A stretch of DNA of 64,000 bases from Neodontobutis hainanensis (GCA_024349245.1 JALDNG010002978.1:38954-102953); one strand, 5' to 3'; counted from the stretch's first letter, positions 39,761 to 51,888 are shown. Notes: a model not told the origin generated them from the letters alone. Program-made: numbers and translations.

Positions 39761-42655
39761 ACCATATGGCCAAGATGGCGCCGTGTATGGCGGCCGTGTT
39801 GCGAGCACAGAGAAAACGTTGCGGTTTTTCATTCGTTTACTTGTTTTTATGTTATTCTACGTGTTGGATGTTGTTTGTATAACTGTCTACGACAGACACA
39901 CGCTTCTAAGCATAGGTTCCTACATCGCGAAACGCGAACCGGACTTTGAGTTCTTGAACGCTGGCGCCCTGTTTACAGACACCGCATCAGAGCCCTTTGT
40001 CTGGGTCGCACGGGCGTGACGTAGGAAACATCGCCGGAAAAGAGGGAAGAGAGCCGGCGTTCTAGTGAGACTTAGATGTCGCTCCTCCGACCTCCTCTCC
40101 CAACCATTTTGCTGACTAACGTTCAGTCACTGGACAACAAACTATGTGAACTGCGGGCACGCATCTGCTGCTGCATTATTTGCCTCACAGAAACCTGGAT
40201 GTCTGCAGTGGTTCCAGACTCAGCCATCGAGCTTACGGGGTTCTCCGTGCACCGCTCGGACTGAACAAAAGAGCTCACAGGGAAAAGCAGAGGTGGGGGT
40301 GTTTGTCAACCACTCGTGGTGTGACGAAAGGAACCTACACTCCATTAAATCGTTCTGCTCCTGATCTGGAATTTCACATGCTTCTGTGTCGACCATTCTG
40401 GCTACCGAAGAAATTTACAGCAGTCATAATTACAGCTGTTTATATTCCTCCTCAATCCAGGCACTCAAGGAACTGTATGGGAACATAAGTGAGCAGGAAA
40501 CCAGCGTACCCAGAAGCAGCGTTCATTGTTACGGGGGACTTTAACAAAGCCAACTTCAGAACAATAGCTCCAAAATACTTTCAACACGTCACCATCAACA
40601 CGCGTGGTGATCGTGTACTCGACCACTGTTACTCTCCTTTTCGGGACACATACAAATCTCTCCGCGCCCACCATTTGGCAAATCAGATCACTCTTCCATC
40701 CTGCTCCTGCCTGCTTACAGGCAGAAATTGAAACGGAAGCTCCGCCCTCAGGACCATTCAATGCTGGTCGGACCAATCAGACGCTACACTACAGGACTGT
40801 TTTGATCACGTGGACTGGGACATGTTCGGGCAGTATCTGATGACGACATAGAGGTGTACTCAGAAACTGTAACGTGTTTCATCAGGAAGTGTGTGGAAGA
40901 TGTTGTACCGACTAAAACAATCCGTACCTACCCCAACCAAAAACCGTGAATTAATAGCGATGTTCGAGCAGCCTTATCAGCACGAACATCCGCTCAAATC
41001 CGGTAATGCTGATGATCACAAACACGCCAGCTACGATCTCAGGAAATCCATCAAATCCGCAAAAAGACAATACAAAAATAAAGTTGAAGAACAATTCAAC
41101 ACCAACAACGCAAGAAGTATGTGGCAGGGAATCAATAACATCACAGACTTCAAAGGAAAAACAGCTACGGTGAACATTGCCGCCTCTCTGCCGGATGAGC
41201 TGAATAACTTTTATGCTCGTTTCGAGGCTCACAACACCGCCCACACAGAGGCGCTCGCGCGGCTGCTGCAGGAGATGCGAGTGCACTCACCGTCTCTGTC
41301 GCGGATGTAACCCGATCCTTCCGACGGGTAAATATCCGCAAGGCTGCGGGTCCTGATGGCATCCCAGGCCGCGTGCTCCGAGCATGCGCATTACAACTAG
41401 CCGGGGGAAAAATAAAACCACATGCTTAAATGACTGGAGGCCCATTGCTCTCACACCCATCTTTAGCAAGTGCTGTGAGAGACTCGTCAGAGATTACATC
41501 TGCTCTGTCCTGCCTTCATCATTGGATCCGCTACAATTTGCATATCGTAGTAATCGTTCTATGTGAGAATGCTGTTTGTGGACTACAGCTCTGCATTTAA
41601 CACCATAGTGCCCACTACACTTGCTGCGAAGCTCCAGACTCTGGGACTAAACAGATCTCTGTGCAGCTGGATCCTAGACTTCCTAACAGGCAGAAGTCAG
41701 GTGGTCAGAATGGGCAACAATACATCATCCCCGCTGACCCTCAAAGCTGGTGCTCCTCACGGCTGTGTCCTCAGCCCACTCCTGTACTCCCTGTACACAC
41801 ATGACTGTACAGCCACACACAGCTCCAACGTCATCGTCAAATTCGCGAACGACACAACGGTGATAGGCCTGATCACCAACAACGATGAGATGGCCTACAG
41901 AGAGGAGGTAAGCACTCTGACTAAATGGTGTCAAGAGAACCACCTCTCACTTAACATCGACAAGACCAAGGAGCTGGTGGTGGATTTCAGGAGACAGAGC
42001 CAAGAACACAGACCCATCACCATCAACAAGACACCTGTTGAGCGGGTAAGCAGCTTCAAGTTCCTCAGCGTCAACATCAGTGAGGATCTCACCTGGTCTA
42101 CACACACTGACGCAGTGCTGAAGAAGGCACATCAACGCCTCTTCTTCCTGAGACGGCTGAGGAAGTTTGGAATTAGCTCCAGCATCCTCAGATCATTCTA
42201 CACGTGCACTATAGAGAGCATCCTGACAGGCTGCATCACTGCCTGGTTTGGAAACAGCACCGCTGGCAACCGTAAAGCTCTGAAGAGGGTCGTGCGAACT
42301 GCCAGCCACATTGTTGGAGGTGAGCTTCCCTCCCTCCAGGACATCTACACCAGGTGGTGTGTAAGGAAAGCCCGGAGAATCACCAGTGACTCCAGCCAAC
42401 CGTCCCACAGACTGCTCTCTCTGCTGCCCTCAGGAAGATGTCTCCGCAGCATCTGATCCCGCACGAGCCGCCTCAGGGACAGCTTTTTCCCACAGGCTAT
42501 CAGACTATTGAACACTCAAAAATAATACACTACAGCATACTCACACAGTATGGCATGCCACACACCGCACTTAACTTTAACGCTCGGCCCTGTCGAGTTA
42601 TTAACCCCTCTACAGCCGCTCAATTCTCATACTACGCAATAACCCAGAGGAGCTA
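39761..42655 (+). mobile_element. Rex1/L2-like LINE, near full length but broken, copy 1
   Basis: The 5' end is GC-rich (CCAAGATGGCGCCGTG). Pieces in shifting frames follow in LINE order. The leader peptide is at 39783-40019. The endonuclease shows LTNVQSLDNKLCELRARICC, LTETWMS, GDFNKANFRTIAPKYFQHVT and RVLDHCYSPF. The linker contains KSAKRQYKNKVEEQFN, and the RT lies at 41384-42456. A TAG/TGA and a deletion separate NRSM from RMLFVDYSSAFNT. FNT-type and QRLFFLRR segments correspond to the conserved sites used to define Rex1, but the split between Rex1 and L2 is not certain by eye. Many frameshifts make it inactive. Confidence 0.8.
41384..42456 (+). pseudogene. Rex1/L2-like reverse transcriptase with FAND box, copy 1
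   Basis: Two open pieces are present. The first has CLNDWRPIALTPIFSKCCER and LDPLQFAYRSNRS. The second (41563-42456, 297 codons) has VDYSSAFNTIVP, GAPHGCVLSPLLYSLYTHDC and KFANDTTVIGLITNNDEMAY. The catalytic box normally reads F-A-D-D, but here AAC at 41848-41850 makes the first Asp an Asn, and PQG has become PHG. The C-terminal part (LFFLRRLRKFGI, CTIESILTGCITAWFGN, SHRLLSLLP) is well preserved. The first catalytic Asp binds metal, so this RT would be inactive even if the frame were whole. Confidence 0.85.
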
Positions 42656-42659
42656 AAGC

Positions 42660-44498
42660 GCTTGGTTGCATTCCAGCTGCCAAACGGTTTTAAATACTGT
42701 GGCTCCTCTGAGACTCAGGCACCCAAAAACTAAATCCGAGCCATGGATGAATGACACTGTTCGCTGTTATGCGCAATTGTTGTAGAGCCGAGCGCAAGTG
42801 GAATAAGGACAAACTGCAAGTTTCTTTTCAAATGTTGTGGGACTGTTGGCATCAGTATCAGACATCTGTGAAAGATGCAAAATGAAACACATTACCGAGA
42901 TTATTCTGTCAAATTGTAATAAGCCTCGTGTTTTATTTAAAACAATAGATTCAGTTCTTAATGTCCGCAAATCTGTTTTGATGCCTCCCTGGCTGTCTGT
43001 GAAGATTTTCTCAGCTTTTTTAATGATAAGGTCTCTTCCACTAGGGCTCTGATTTCACCTTCTGCCTATGACCCCTCAGTCTCTGTTCTCTGCACTGCTG
43101 TTTTTGATGAGTTTGAGCCTGTGACTTTGTCTGTGTTACATGAAAATGTTAGTAAGCTAACGCCTCAGGTTCTCCACTTGATGCTGTCCCTGCTCGATTG
43201 TTTAAGGAGGTTTTTTCCAATCTAGGGCCAACGGTTGTTGAAATTGTAAACAGTAGTCTATCCTCAGGTGTGGTCCCTGAGAGTTTTAAACATGCAATAG
43301 TGCATCCCCTGATCAAAAAGTCAGGTCTGGATCGTGCAGATTTGTCAAATTTCAGGCCTATTTCAAAACTTTTATTTCAAAAATTTTAGAAAAAATATTG
43401 TTTGCAGCCTATTAATGGCTTTTTTAAAAGACCACAATATTCTGGAAGTGTTCCAATCTGGTTTTAAATCTCTACACAGCACAGAATTTGCTCTTCTGAA
43501 GGTTTTTAATGATATTTATTTAGCTACTGATGCTGGAGAGTGCGTAGTTCTTGTGCTTCTCAATTTAACTGCTGCATTTGACACTGTAGACCACGAAACT
43601 CTGATTTCTCGTTTGGAGAGCTGGGTGGGCATAAAGGGCATCGCACTTCAATGACCTTTAAAGGTCCTATTTGGAATGTAGGACTTTCTGTGTTAGTTAC
43701 GGGAACTTTGAGTCCTCCTCTGCACCCCTCTCTTGTGGAGTCCCACAGGGGTCAGTTTTGGGCCCTCTGCTTTTCTCACTCTACTTGCTGCCACTTGGCT
43801 CAATAATTAGGAAGCATGGTATGTCATTTCACTGTTATGTAGATGATAGTCAGATCTACGTGCCTCTTAAAAAGAATGACACTGTTAGACCGCTGTTGGA
43901 GTGTCTTGAGGATATAAAGGCCTGGATGGCTGTAAATCTTTTAAGTGTTAATGCAAACAAAACGGAAGTAATGATTTTTGGTGACACCTCTGGGACCCGT
44001 TCTGTTGAGTTGGGTGCTTTGGCTCAGTACATCAAGCCAACCATCATAAAATCAAGCTCGACAGTCAGATCAGGGCTGTGGTTAAATCCATTTTTTCCAA
44101 TTAAGACAGTTGGCCAAAATAAAGCCTTTTCTTCAAAGGCAACTTCAAAGACAGTAATACATGCCTTTGTTACTACCCGGCTGGATTACTGTAATGCTCT
44201 GTACATGGGGGCTTCTGTTGCACGTCTGCAGCTGGTTCAGAATGCTGCAGCTCGTCTGATTACGGGAACTTGTAAACATGAGCATGTTTCCCCCATCTTA
44301 GCCTCCTTACACTGGTTGCCTGTACAGTTCAGGATTCATTTTAAAATTCTTTTATTTGTATTTAAATCTTTAAATGGTTTTGCCCCACCATACATTTCTG
44401 AGATACTTGTTCCATATACTCCCACCCGTTTTCTTAGGTCAGCTGATCAACTGCTCCTAAAAGTGGCCAAAACAAGGCATCAGAGGATCCTTACCTAG
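42660..44498 (+). mobile_element. L2-like LINE, 5'-truncated, copy 1
   Basis: It follows the previous LINE in the same orientation. Open pieces read LFKEVFSNLGPTVVEIVNSS and NFRPISKL (43198-43389), then LNLTAAFDTVDHETLISRLE (43334-43654). A 275-codon segment (43671-44498) has SCGVPQGSVLGPLLFSLYLL, a YVDDSQIYV catalytic box (43836-43856), KTEVMIFG, TTRLDYCNALYMG, NAAARLITG and SLHWLPVQFRIHFKIL. Both catalytic aspartates are present. An internal deletion/shift falls between about 44040 and 44150, where the usual leucine-rich thumb motif is missing. It lacks the endonuclease. Confidence 0.85.
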
Positions 44499-45024
44499 TG
44501 AGGTGGGTGTGTTTTTTCATCCAGAGGCTGGTGGCTTCTCATCCAGTTCCTTTTCCTTCAAAATTCTGCCATGATCAGTCAATTCCACTACAACATGCTC
44601 CAACAACCTTTCCTAAAGCTAGCATCGCTACTCACAGTGAGAGATTGAACTTTAAAGTTTTTTGACTGTGGTGTTGCATATATAGTGTTTATTGTACATA
44701 TTGTTGTGTATAATTCAAACTTTACCTAGAGGCAAAAGAAATAGGTTTTTATTAAGTGAGTTCAGCGTGTTAAAAATAATTATCAGCTTAAACAGAAGGT
44801 GTGGTGTGAAGGTGAAGGTGAAGGTGTCATGTGTGATAGTTAAAGAAAATGCTAAAGCAAAAGCATCTGGAAATTCAAGAGACTTTATCAATTTTGAGAT
44901 GTGGATCTGTAGCACCTGGAGAAAACAAAATCTCCTCAGAGGGATTCTGTCTGATAAAAAAAAATATGTTCATTCAGTTTATAGATATTATTATGCTAAT
45001 AATAATCAAAAATATGTTGTGTGA
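44499..45024. other. Unrecognised interval, copy 1
   Basis: Probably the 3' end of the L2-like LINE plus unidentified sequence. A short GAAGGT run lies at about 44805-44826. No gene is evident. Confidence 0.45.
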
Positions 45025-45140
45025 AAGGATGTCTGTCAGTCAGTATCAGTCAATGACTTACTGGTAACTGTCCAGACTGTAACCTGCCTCATTCCCAAAG
45101 CAGCTGGGACAGGCTCCATCCCCCGGGAACGGGGACAGCG
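45025..45140 (+). repeat. 3' fragment of the tRNA-headed repeat family, copy 1
   Basis: The sequence CCTGCCTCATTCCCAAAGCA, then GCTGGGACAGGCTCCATCCC, matches the region that usually follows the PCR-familiar GGAGTTTGCATGTTC core in fish repeats of this kind. It is only a fragment. Confidence 0.5.
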
Positions 45141-45305
45141 AAAACTGTCACTAGTACATGTCACATCCACTTAGCTCTCCACACTTGTTTAACCCTTTAA
45201 ACCCGAGCCTGTTTTTTGGTGTGTCTGCTCGAAAAGGACATGTCCACAGTAAATTGACTGAATCTCTGTAACTGCAAGGTGTATTTCAATACTTCTAGTG
45301 TCAAA

Positions 45306-45578
45306 ATTCATTGGGTACAACCGGAAGGTAGGCGGTTCGCTTCCCACTCTCCCCACAGTTCATACTGTTGTTGTGTCCTTGGGCAAGACACTTAACCTCT
45401 GGTGTACGAATGTGTATGAATGTGTGAGAATGTTTAGAGGTTGGAGAGTCTGTAGGGGCTAAATGGCTCCCACGTCTCCACCACCAGTGTGTGACTGTGG
45501 AGTGAATGAATAATGGACTCTGTAAAGAGCCTTGAAAATGCGCTATATAAAACCAATCCATTATTATTATTATTATTA
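45306..45578 (+). mobile_element. SINE-like repeat with (ATT)n tail, copy 1
   Basis: It has a B-box-like GGTTCGCTTCC (45334-45344), then GTGTCCTTGGGCAAGACACT, a middle region, and a LINE-like tail (GCGCTATATAAAACCAATCC) ending in (ATT)n. These are the parts of a tRNA-derived SINE that borrows a LINE 3' tail. The A box and part of the head are missing or too diverged. Confidence 0.7.
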
Positions 45579-46036
45579 AAATGAAGTTGGGACTTGTGAG
45601 ATTTCCCAGAAAACAGCAAAATAATATCTCCTTTAGATGAAGGCAGTTGTAGCTCAAACACTATTTTAAATTACAGCCACAAATGTCAACATTTACCTGC
45701 ACCAAATATTATTCCTCTAATGTGAAAAAATCTAAACTATTTATAGTAATGGTCAGGAGGAGTCTCCATTAATAACAATAGGTCAGAATTTGGCAAGTAT
45801 TTGTTTGCTTGCAGTTTAGTCTGTGTCTGGAGTAAATGTAAATGGCTTAGATGTGCTTGTAGCTGAGTCTCAGCTGATCAATTTGATGTGCTGCTATCAT
45901 GCTGCTTGTTTGTGACCACGGGTCACGGGTTAATAATACAATATATTATATAATATAAAAGAGAAATACTGATACATGATCATGCCATGTTAAGGCCTAA
46001 AGTCTGCTCCAAGGTCCGCACTATGAACTCACAAAT
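45579..46036. other. Unrecognised interval, copy 1
   Basis: AT-rich sequence with a short TATA-like run near 45936-45958. Nothing else is recognised. Confidence 0.45.
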
Positions 46037-46375
46037 GTGGCACTTCTGTATGGCGACTTAAAGTACGTATGTGAAAAACTAGCTTTGGTGCCTCAGCTTC
46101 AAAAAGCTAAAGTTATCAGCAACAAACTGGTTCCTTTTACTACAATAATTGTCTCACACACCAAGAAGCTAAAGAGGGCTGGTGAGCAACTGGACAAAGT
46201 GAAGGTGAAGGTGCTGGAGCTAGAGACATCCACAGACAATCTGGAAAACAGAGGGCAACAAAACAATATATACGCTTTCTTGGAATCCCGGGGTATATGG
46301 TGGGCAGAAATGCTTTGGATTACTTTAAACATTGGCTGATTACCTTCCTCGGGCTGAAAAGGAGAAATGGAGAAA
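46037..46375 (+). pseudogene. L1/Tx1-type LINE ORF1 relic, copy 1
   Basis: A 100-codon open stretch carries a heptad-like coiled coil (KKLKRAGEQLDKVKVKVLEL) followed by LENRGQQNNIYAF. This resembles the LE(D/N)R-x-R-R-N-N-(I/L) junction between the coiled coil and RRM domain of L1-type ORF1 proteins. A one-base shift then gives DYFKHWLITFLGLKR. ORF1 proteins bind LINE RNA as trimers. Here the motif arginines are changed (GQQNN) and the frame is broken. Confidence 0.6.
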
Positions 46376-46502
46376 AGGAGTTAAACTTGACTTGTGCTGA
46401 TTTTGTGCAAAATAATTTTGTATTTGTTAAGATGCTGTTGTTGAGTTAAATTTAAGTGTCCTGGTTTTTAGATGTGAAAATATGGTCACCCTATAATATG
46501 GT

Positions 46503-47270
46503 ATACACTCACCTAAAGGATTATTAGGAACATCACTTAAATTTCTCATTAATGCAAGAATCTAATCAACCAATCACATGGCAGTTGCTTCAGTGCATTT
46601 AGGGTTGGGGTCCTGGTCAAGACAATCTCCTGAACTCCAAACTGAATGTCAGAATGGGAAAGAAAGGTGGTTTAAGCAATTTTGAGCGTGGCATGGTTGT
46701 TGACCGGCCGGTCTGAGTATTTCACAATCTGCTCAGTTACTGGGATTTTAACGCACAACCATTTCTAGGGTTTACAAAGAATGGTGTGAAAAAGGAAAAA
46801 CATCCGGTATGCAGCAGTCCTGTGGGAGCGAAAATGCCTTGTTGATGCTAGAGGTCAAAGGGAATGGGCCAACTGATTCAAGCTGATAGAAGAGCAACTT
46901 TGACTGACTTAGCCACTCGTTACAACCGAGGTCTGCAGCAAAACATTTCAATCAATCAATCAATATTTATTTATATAGCACCTTCCAACAACCACAGATT
47001 GAACCAAGGTGCTTAAAAACATTAATAAAAAATAAACATATTTACAAAAATAGGTTTAAAAACACATTTACACAATAAAACATAGCAGTGCCATTAAGTG
47101 CAAAAAGCCATTTTAAATAAATAAGTTTTAAGTTTGGCTTTAAACAGAGGCCGGTCAGTGATGGAACGTAACTCACTGGGCAACGAGTTCCATTTGTGAA
47201 GCCACAACACGCACAACCTTGAGGCGGATGGGCTACACGAGCAGAAGACCACCCCTGGTACCACTCATCT
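46503..47270 (+). mobile_element. Tc1-like element, 3'-truncated and split by a LINE tail, copy 1
   Basis: The left end reads TATACACTCACCTAAAGGAT, the typical inverted end of a common fish Tc1-like family. A transposase start follows: MGKK then SNFERGMVV, IS/QSAQLLGF-type and ISRVYKEW-type residues in shifted frames, then ADRRATLTDLATRYNRGLQQ-like codons. After a 242-bp insertion (46949-47190) the reading continues CEATTRTTLRRMGYT, then stops matching at about 47270. The catalytic part and right end are missing. Confidence 0.8.
46949..47190 (-). mobile_element. L2-like LINE 3' tail inserted in the Tc1-like element, copy 1
   Basis: On the plus strand it begins with CAATCAATCAATCAAT and TATTTATTTATATAGCACC, the reverse of a LINE 3' end with an (ATTG)n tail. 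It then runs through LINE 3' sequence to GGGCAACGAGTT. CATTT occurs on both sides (46944-46948 and 47191-47195). Removing the insert and one CATTT restores an uninterrupted Tc1-like sequence, so the duplication is a target-site duplication. Confidence 0.85.
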
Positions 47271-48892
47271 GATTGCTTGTATTTTGGAGTGTTTGTGGGA
47301 ACAGTTTAAAAAATTTGATACCTGATTGCCACGCAGGAAGCTTTTGCCAATCAATGACTTCCGCATCATGTGACATCATGTGCATTCTCTCTTTATCAGA
47401 TTTTTTCAATATATTTCCAATCTTTATTTACCGAGGTATCAAATAACAAACTTTCTTGCTCACATCCAAAGGTGCCACTCTATTTTGAGAACAAAAGACT
47501 TTCTACTGTTCAGTTAAGTGTAAAAAAATTATAAAAAATAATAAATAAATAAATATATAAAGTATTGAAAGTGAAAATTTAATTGTCATATCACCACAAA
47601 AAACCCCTTAAGTTATTTTCTTTGTTAGTTTTGTGTTAGCCCCGTTAAGCTAATAAAGTGTCATCCCCACTTCTAAGTACAGTCATCAAACTATTCATGA
47701 GATGAATGAACACAAAAAGTCAGGAGAGTCCAGTTAAAATAACTCTGATTACATCCAGGCTAAATGTCATTATAGTTTCCGGTACATATAGTACCTAAAC
47801 CTTTTTTAACTAACCTGACTCTGGCCATCAGTAAAGGCTGCCAAAGAGGGCCTTTGGAAAGGACAGGGACTTTTATACATGGCAGGTGCCTGGGTGAACC
47901 ACCAGAGAGTAACTGCCTATCATCAAGGTTTTTGAAACTTTTTTTAAACAGAGCTACACAAAAAACAAACTAGCAACAGTGCGCAAGAAAAAGTGTTTAG
48001 AGCCGTAAAATAAACTTCTAGTGTATGCTGTGTTTCTTGAGTCTTAATAGAAATTATTATATGGCAGTACCTGCACTTACATTCTTTGGTGCAGTCATGT
48101 TGTATACAAAGTAATGGTTGCTTCTTATACTGCCACATCATTAGTGAACTGACAACTCTTGTTAGAATACAGCTGATGTCTGCCAGCTTCAACTGAGTAA
48201 AATGCAAAATTATAAATAATTAAAAGAGGAATGATGTCAATCCTGTTACCCTATAGGATGAGATAAGATGAGTCCCCATATAGGGGACAATCAACAATGA
48301 GTGCAGACATAAACATTTAAGAATTAAATACAACTAACAGTGCAGTAGAAATAAGAGGAGTTTAGTTAAAATTTGAAGTAGAAAAGGCAGTGGGAGTGAG
48401 TAAGCAGAGCTTGGGTCCAGATGTAGAGTTCATGGTGGACGTCAGCCAGAAGGTATGTGTTAATGCTTCAGCTATGTGTCGGCCGTAGCTCTGCTCTTAA
48501 ACCTCCTCCTCACTTTGCCCAGTGTCTCCCCATTTCCCTCTACTTTCATTTCCTTTTATCTCTCATACTCTGTCGATTGAAACCCTAGAGTGTTTCTTCT
48601 TTCTTATAACATTTAGATTAGAATAGTATATGGTTCAGTATATGTGTAGTTCATAACTCCAGCTGTGGCTGTGTAACGCTAAAGCACTGCTCTGCTGTGA
48701 GTATAGTTGCTGTGATGGTGATTTTCCACTAAGCAAGAGACAAAGGCACAAAGAGAGAGAAAGTGGGAGGAGCCAGACAAAAGAAATGGAAAAAAATCAA
48801 ACCATGTGTAATTCTCAAATGGAATTTTTAATCACCAGCCAAACGTGGCAAAAGAGGTCGACTGGAGTAAGAAGTCAGTGATGATTGTCCAG
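47271..48892. other. Mostly unrecognised interval, copy 1
   Basis: Contains a LINE-type 3' tail in reverse at about 48250-48300 (GATAAGATGAGTCCCCATAT). An (AAAT)n-like run lies near 47535-47555. No gene is supported; the minus-strand open stretch at 47944-48207 has no motif. Confidence 0.45.
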
Positions 48893-49228
48893 ATCCAATC
48901 CAATCCACTTTATTTAAATAGCACATTTTACAAACAAAGCTTCCAAAGTTCTGCACATAAATTTAAAAGTGATTAACATAGTTTATTAAAATAATCAAAA
49001 CTATTGAAAACTAACAAATAAGAGCAGTAAATTAAAACAACATAAAATAGCAAAAAAAAATCAAATAAAAGCAATACAACTCTCACACCGGGTTAAACGC
49101 CAAAGAGTAAAAGTGAGTCTTTAGACAAGGGCACTGATCAATGTCAGTGTTAAAAATATGTCAATATGTAGTGTCACTAAAGACAAGGATCTTTTATCAC
49201 TGTTAATGTGATTAACACTTTCAAGTGT
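48893..49228 (-). mobile_element. L2-like LINE 3' tail at the duplication junction, copy 1
   Basis: CAATCCACTTTATTTAAATA, then GCACATTTTACA and CCAAAGTTCTGCACATAAA, is a LINE 3' end in reverse. A stretch like GGGTTAAACGCCAAAGAGTA follows. It is the same class of tail as 36275-36350, so the tandem duplication joins two related LINE tails in the same orientation. Confidence 0.65.
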
Positions 49229-50544
49229 CTTTACTGAAGAAAGGGAAGCTAAAAAGAAAAAGGTTTTTAACATTCCCTTGAACATTGTTAAAGTTGAGGC
49301 TGTTCCAGATTTTTTGCTGCTAAAACTTAAACGCTGCTTCACCCTGTTTAATTTTAACTCTGGGCACGAGCAGAAGGCCTGTCCCAGATGTTCTTAGAGA
49401 AGGTTCATAAGAAACAAGCATGTCTGAAATATATTCTGTGCTAAACCATTAAGAGACTTGTAAACAGGAAGCCAGTGCGGAGATTTTAAATCTTTCGTGA
49501 TTTGTACTTGGTTTTAGTTAAAACCCTAGTGGAAGCGTTCTGAATAAGCTGCAAGTGTCTAGCTTTCAGTGAGCAGGCCGTTACAGTAATCTAACCTGAT
49601 GGTGGTAAAAGCATGGATAAGTTTCTCTAAATCTGAGACATTATCCCTTTGACTTTGGAATTTTTTTTAATATAATAAAATGCTGATGATGTAATTGACT
49701 TAATGTGACTGTGGAAATTAAACTGTTCATGATCGAGTCCATGATAACCCCTAGATTTCTAACCTTTTTTTTAGATTTTAGAGAAAGACACTCAAGGGGA
49801 CTTTATCTTTGTTTCTGTGGCCCAAAAATGATTAGTTCAGTCTTGTTTCTGTTCAGTTGGAGAAAATTATTTTGCATCTATACGTCAATCTGTTTGATGC
49901 AGTGACACAGTCAATGGATTGGTCCATTTTCACCTGCTGTGAGTGAAATGTAAATCTGAGTGTCATCTGCATATTCATGGTAGGATATGTCAGAGCTGTG
50001 TATTATCTGGCCTAAAGGGAGTATGAAAAGATTGAATAATAGAGGTCCCAAGATAGACCCCTGTGGAACCCCACATGGTCTTATTCACAGTTACCAACCG
50101 AAACAAAGTTCTTCTTGTCTTCAAGATAGGACTGAAAACATTTAAGGGCAGTTGCAGAGATACTTATTAATTTCTATAATCTTTGTGAAAAGATTGTATG
50201 TTCCACTGTAGCAAACGCAGCCCAAAAGTCCAACAGAATTAAGAGACTTTAATGGCGTCTGTGTTCAGACAGATGTCATTTGTGACAATTGCAGTCTAGG
50301 TGCTTTGATGGGCCTGAATCCTGACTGAAAACAATCAAAGCAGTTGTTAAGCAATAGAAAGTCTATAAGTCACTGATGTACAACGTTTTTCAATTACTTT
50401 ACCTAAGAATGTCAGGTTTGATATGGGCCAATAGTTCTTTAGAAGAGGCTTCATGACAGCAGTTTTAAGGCCCTTAGAAATGTTCCAGACAGTAAGGAAT
50501 TATTGACTATATTAGTGAGTTGATCAGTGAGTCCTTCTTGAAAT
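49229..50544 (-). mobile_element. L2-like LINE, antisense, copy 2
   Basis: Second copy of the LINE at 36433-37747 with the same YADDTQIYIS box in reverse (near 49960). It has lost the 3' tail because the duplication breakpoint lies inside it; it is joined here to the tail of another LINE. One extra C occurs near 50098. Confidence 0.8.
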
Positions 50545-51888
50545 GACACATTATCGTGGTGGAGGGGATTGAGTTCCCGAATGATCCTAGGAACTATGTT
50601 GTCAGGGGCTATATGCGCCTAGTAGAGTCTACCAAGGCAAACAGGTCCTACGTGACAAGAATGAATCAAAACCCTTTCTAAAGAATAAAATATCAAGGAC
50701 CGTGATGTTGCCTGGTATGGTGCAACCAGGGCCATATCCTGGAGCAAAGCCTGGGGTTGGGGCTCGATTGCGAGCTCCTGGTGGGTCTTTCCTCATGGGG
50801 CCCGAAGGCGGCGCATCGACCAGATCCTGAGGGAGGCTGGAGAAATTAAGTATGAGTGGATCATGTTCTCCACCTTCATTGTCGATGTGCAAAGTCTCTG
50901 GTGCCTGTCATGGCGGCAACCCCCGAACCCTGTGGTGGACACCGGATGTAAGGGATGCCGTAAAGCTGAAGATGGAGACCTATTGAGCCTGGTTGGCTTG
51001 TGGGACTCCTGAGGCAGCTGATAGGTACCGGCAGACCAAGCAAGGTGGTTGTGGAGGCAAAAACTCAGGTCTAGGAGGAGTTCGATGAGGCCATGGGGAA
51101 GTATTATCGGTTGGGTGGTGGAAGGAATACTACTGGAATACTTTGAGGATATCCTCAACCCCACCAACACGTCTTCCACTAATGAAGAAGAAGGCCAAGG
51201 GCTCAGAGGTGGACTCCTACATCACCTAAGCTGAAGTCACCGAGGTAGTTGGGGAGATACGCCCTGAGTTCCTCGAGTCTCTGGATGTTGTGGGGCTGTC
51301 TTGGCTGACACATCTCTGCAACATTGTGTGGCGGTTGGGGACAATACCTCTGGACTGACAGACCTGTGGTGGGTGCTCTGGGAGTATAGTGTCTGGAGCC
51401 CTTTGCTAAGGGCTGTGTGGTCCCTGTACGACCGGCGCAGGAGCTTGGTTTGCATTGCTGGAAGTAAGTCAGACCTGTTCCCGGTGCATGTTAGACTCCA
51501 GCAGGGCTGCCCTTTGTCACTGGTCCTGTTCATCATCTTTATGGACAGGATTTTCTAGGAACAGCCAGCCAGGGGCTGGATGGATTCTACTTTGTCGACC
51601 ACAGGATCTCATCTCTGCTTTTTGCAGATGATGATGTCTGTTTGGCTCCATCAAGCTTGGACCTTTAGCGTGCACTAGGACAGTTTGCTGCTGAGTAGGA
51701 TGATGCTCGGATGAGAATCAGCACCTTCAGGTCTGAGGCCATGATTCTAAGTCGGAATAGGGTGGATGCCCCCTTTGTTGGTGGAGAGCTTTTGCCTTAA
51801 GTGGAGGATTTTAAGTATCTTGGAGTCTTGTTCTCAAGTGAGGGAAGGCTGGAGCGAGAGATTGACAGATGGATCGGTGCAGCTTCAA
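50545..51888 (+). mobile_element. Rex3 (RTE-clade) fragment, copy 2
   Basis: Second copy of 37748-39085. Here the QQGCPLSLVLFIIFMDRIF segment joins in frame with the preceding SLVCIAGSKSDLFPVHVRL-type residues, because two extra C bases near 51481 remove a shift found in copy 1. ATT and CA insertions near 50766 and 50814 distinguish it. It is still broken at the stop after FMDRIF. Confidence 0.85.

Larger units (their letters stand above)
36433..49228 (+). repeat. 12.8-kb tandem duplication, copy 1
   Basis: This 12,796-bp block is repeated head-to-tail at 49229-62040. The block holds, in order: antisense L2-like LINE, Rex3, antisense L2 fragment, palindrome, tRNA-headed repeat, Rex1/L2-like LINE, L2-like LINE, SINE-like repeat, L1/Tx1 ORF1 relic, split Tc1-like element and a LINE tail. 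The junction carries AACACTTTCAAGTGT. The left outer edge carries AACACTTTCAATTGT and the right outer edge AACACTTTCAAGTGT, so breakpoints lie in a shared 15-bp near-match. Confidence 0.95.
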
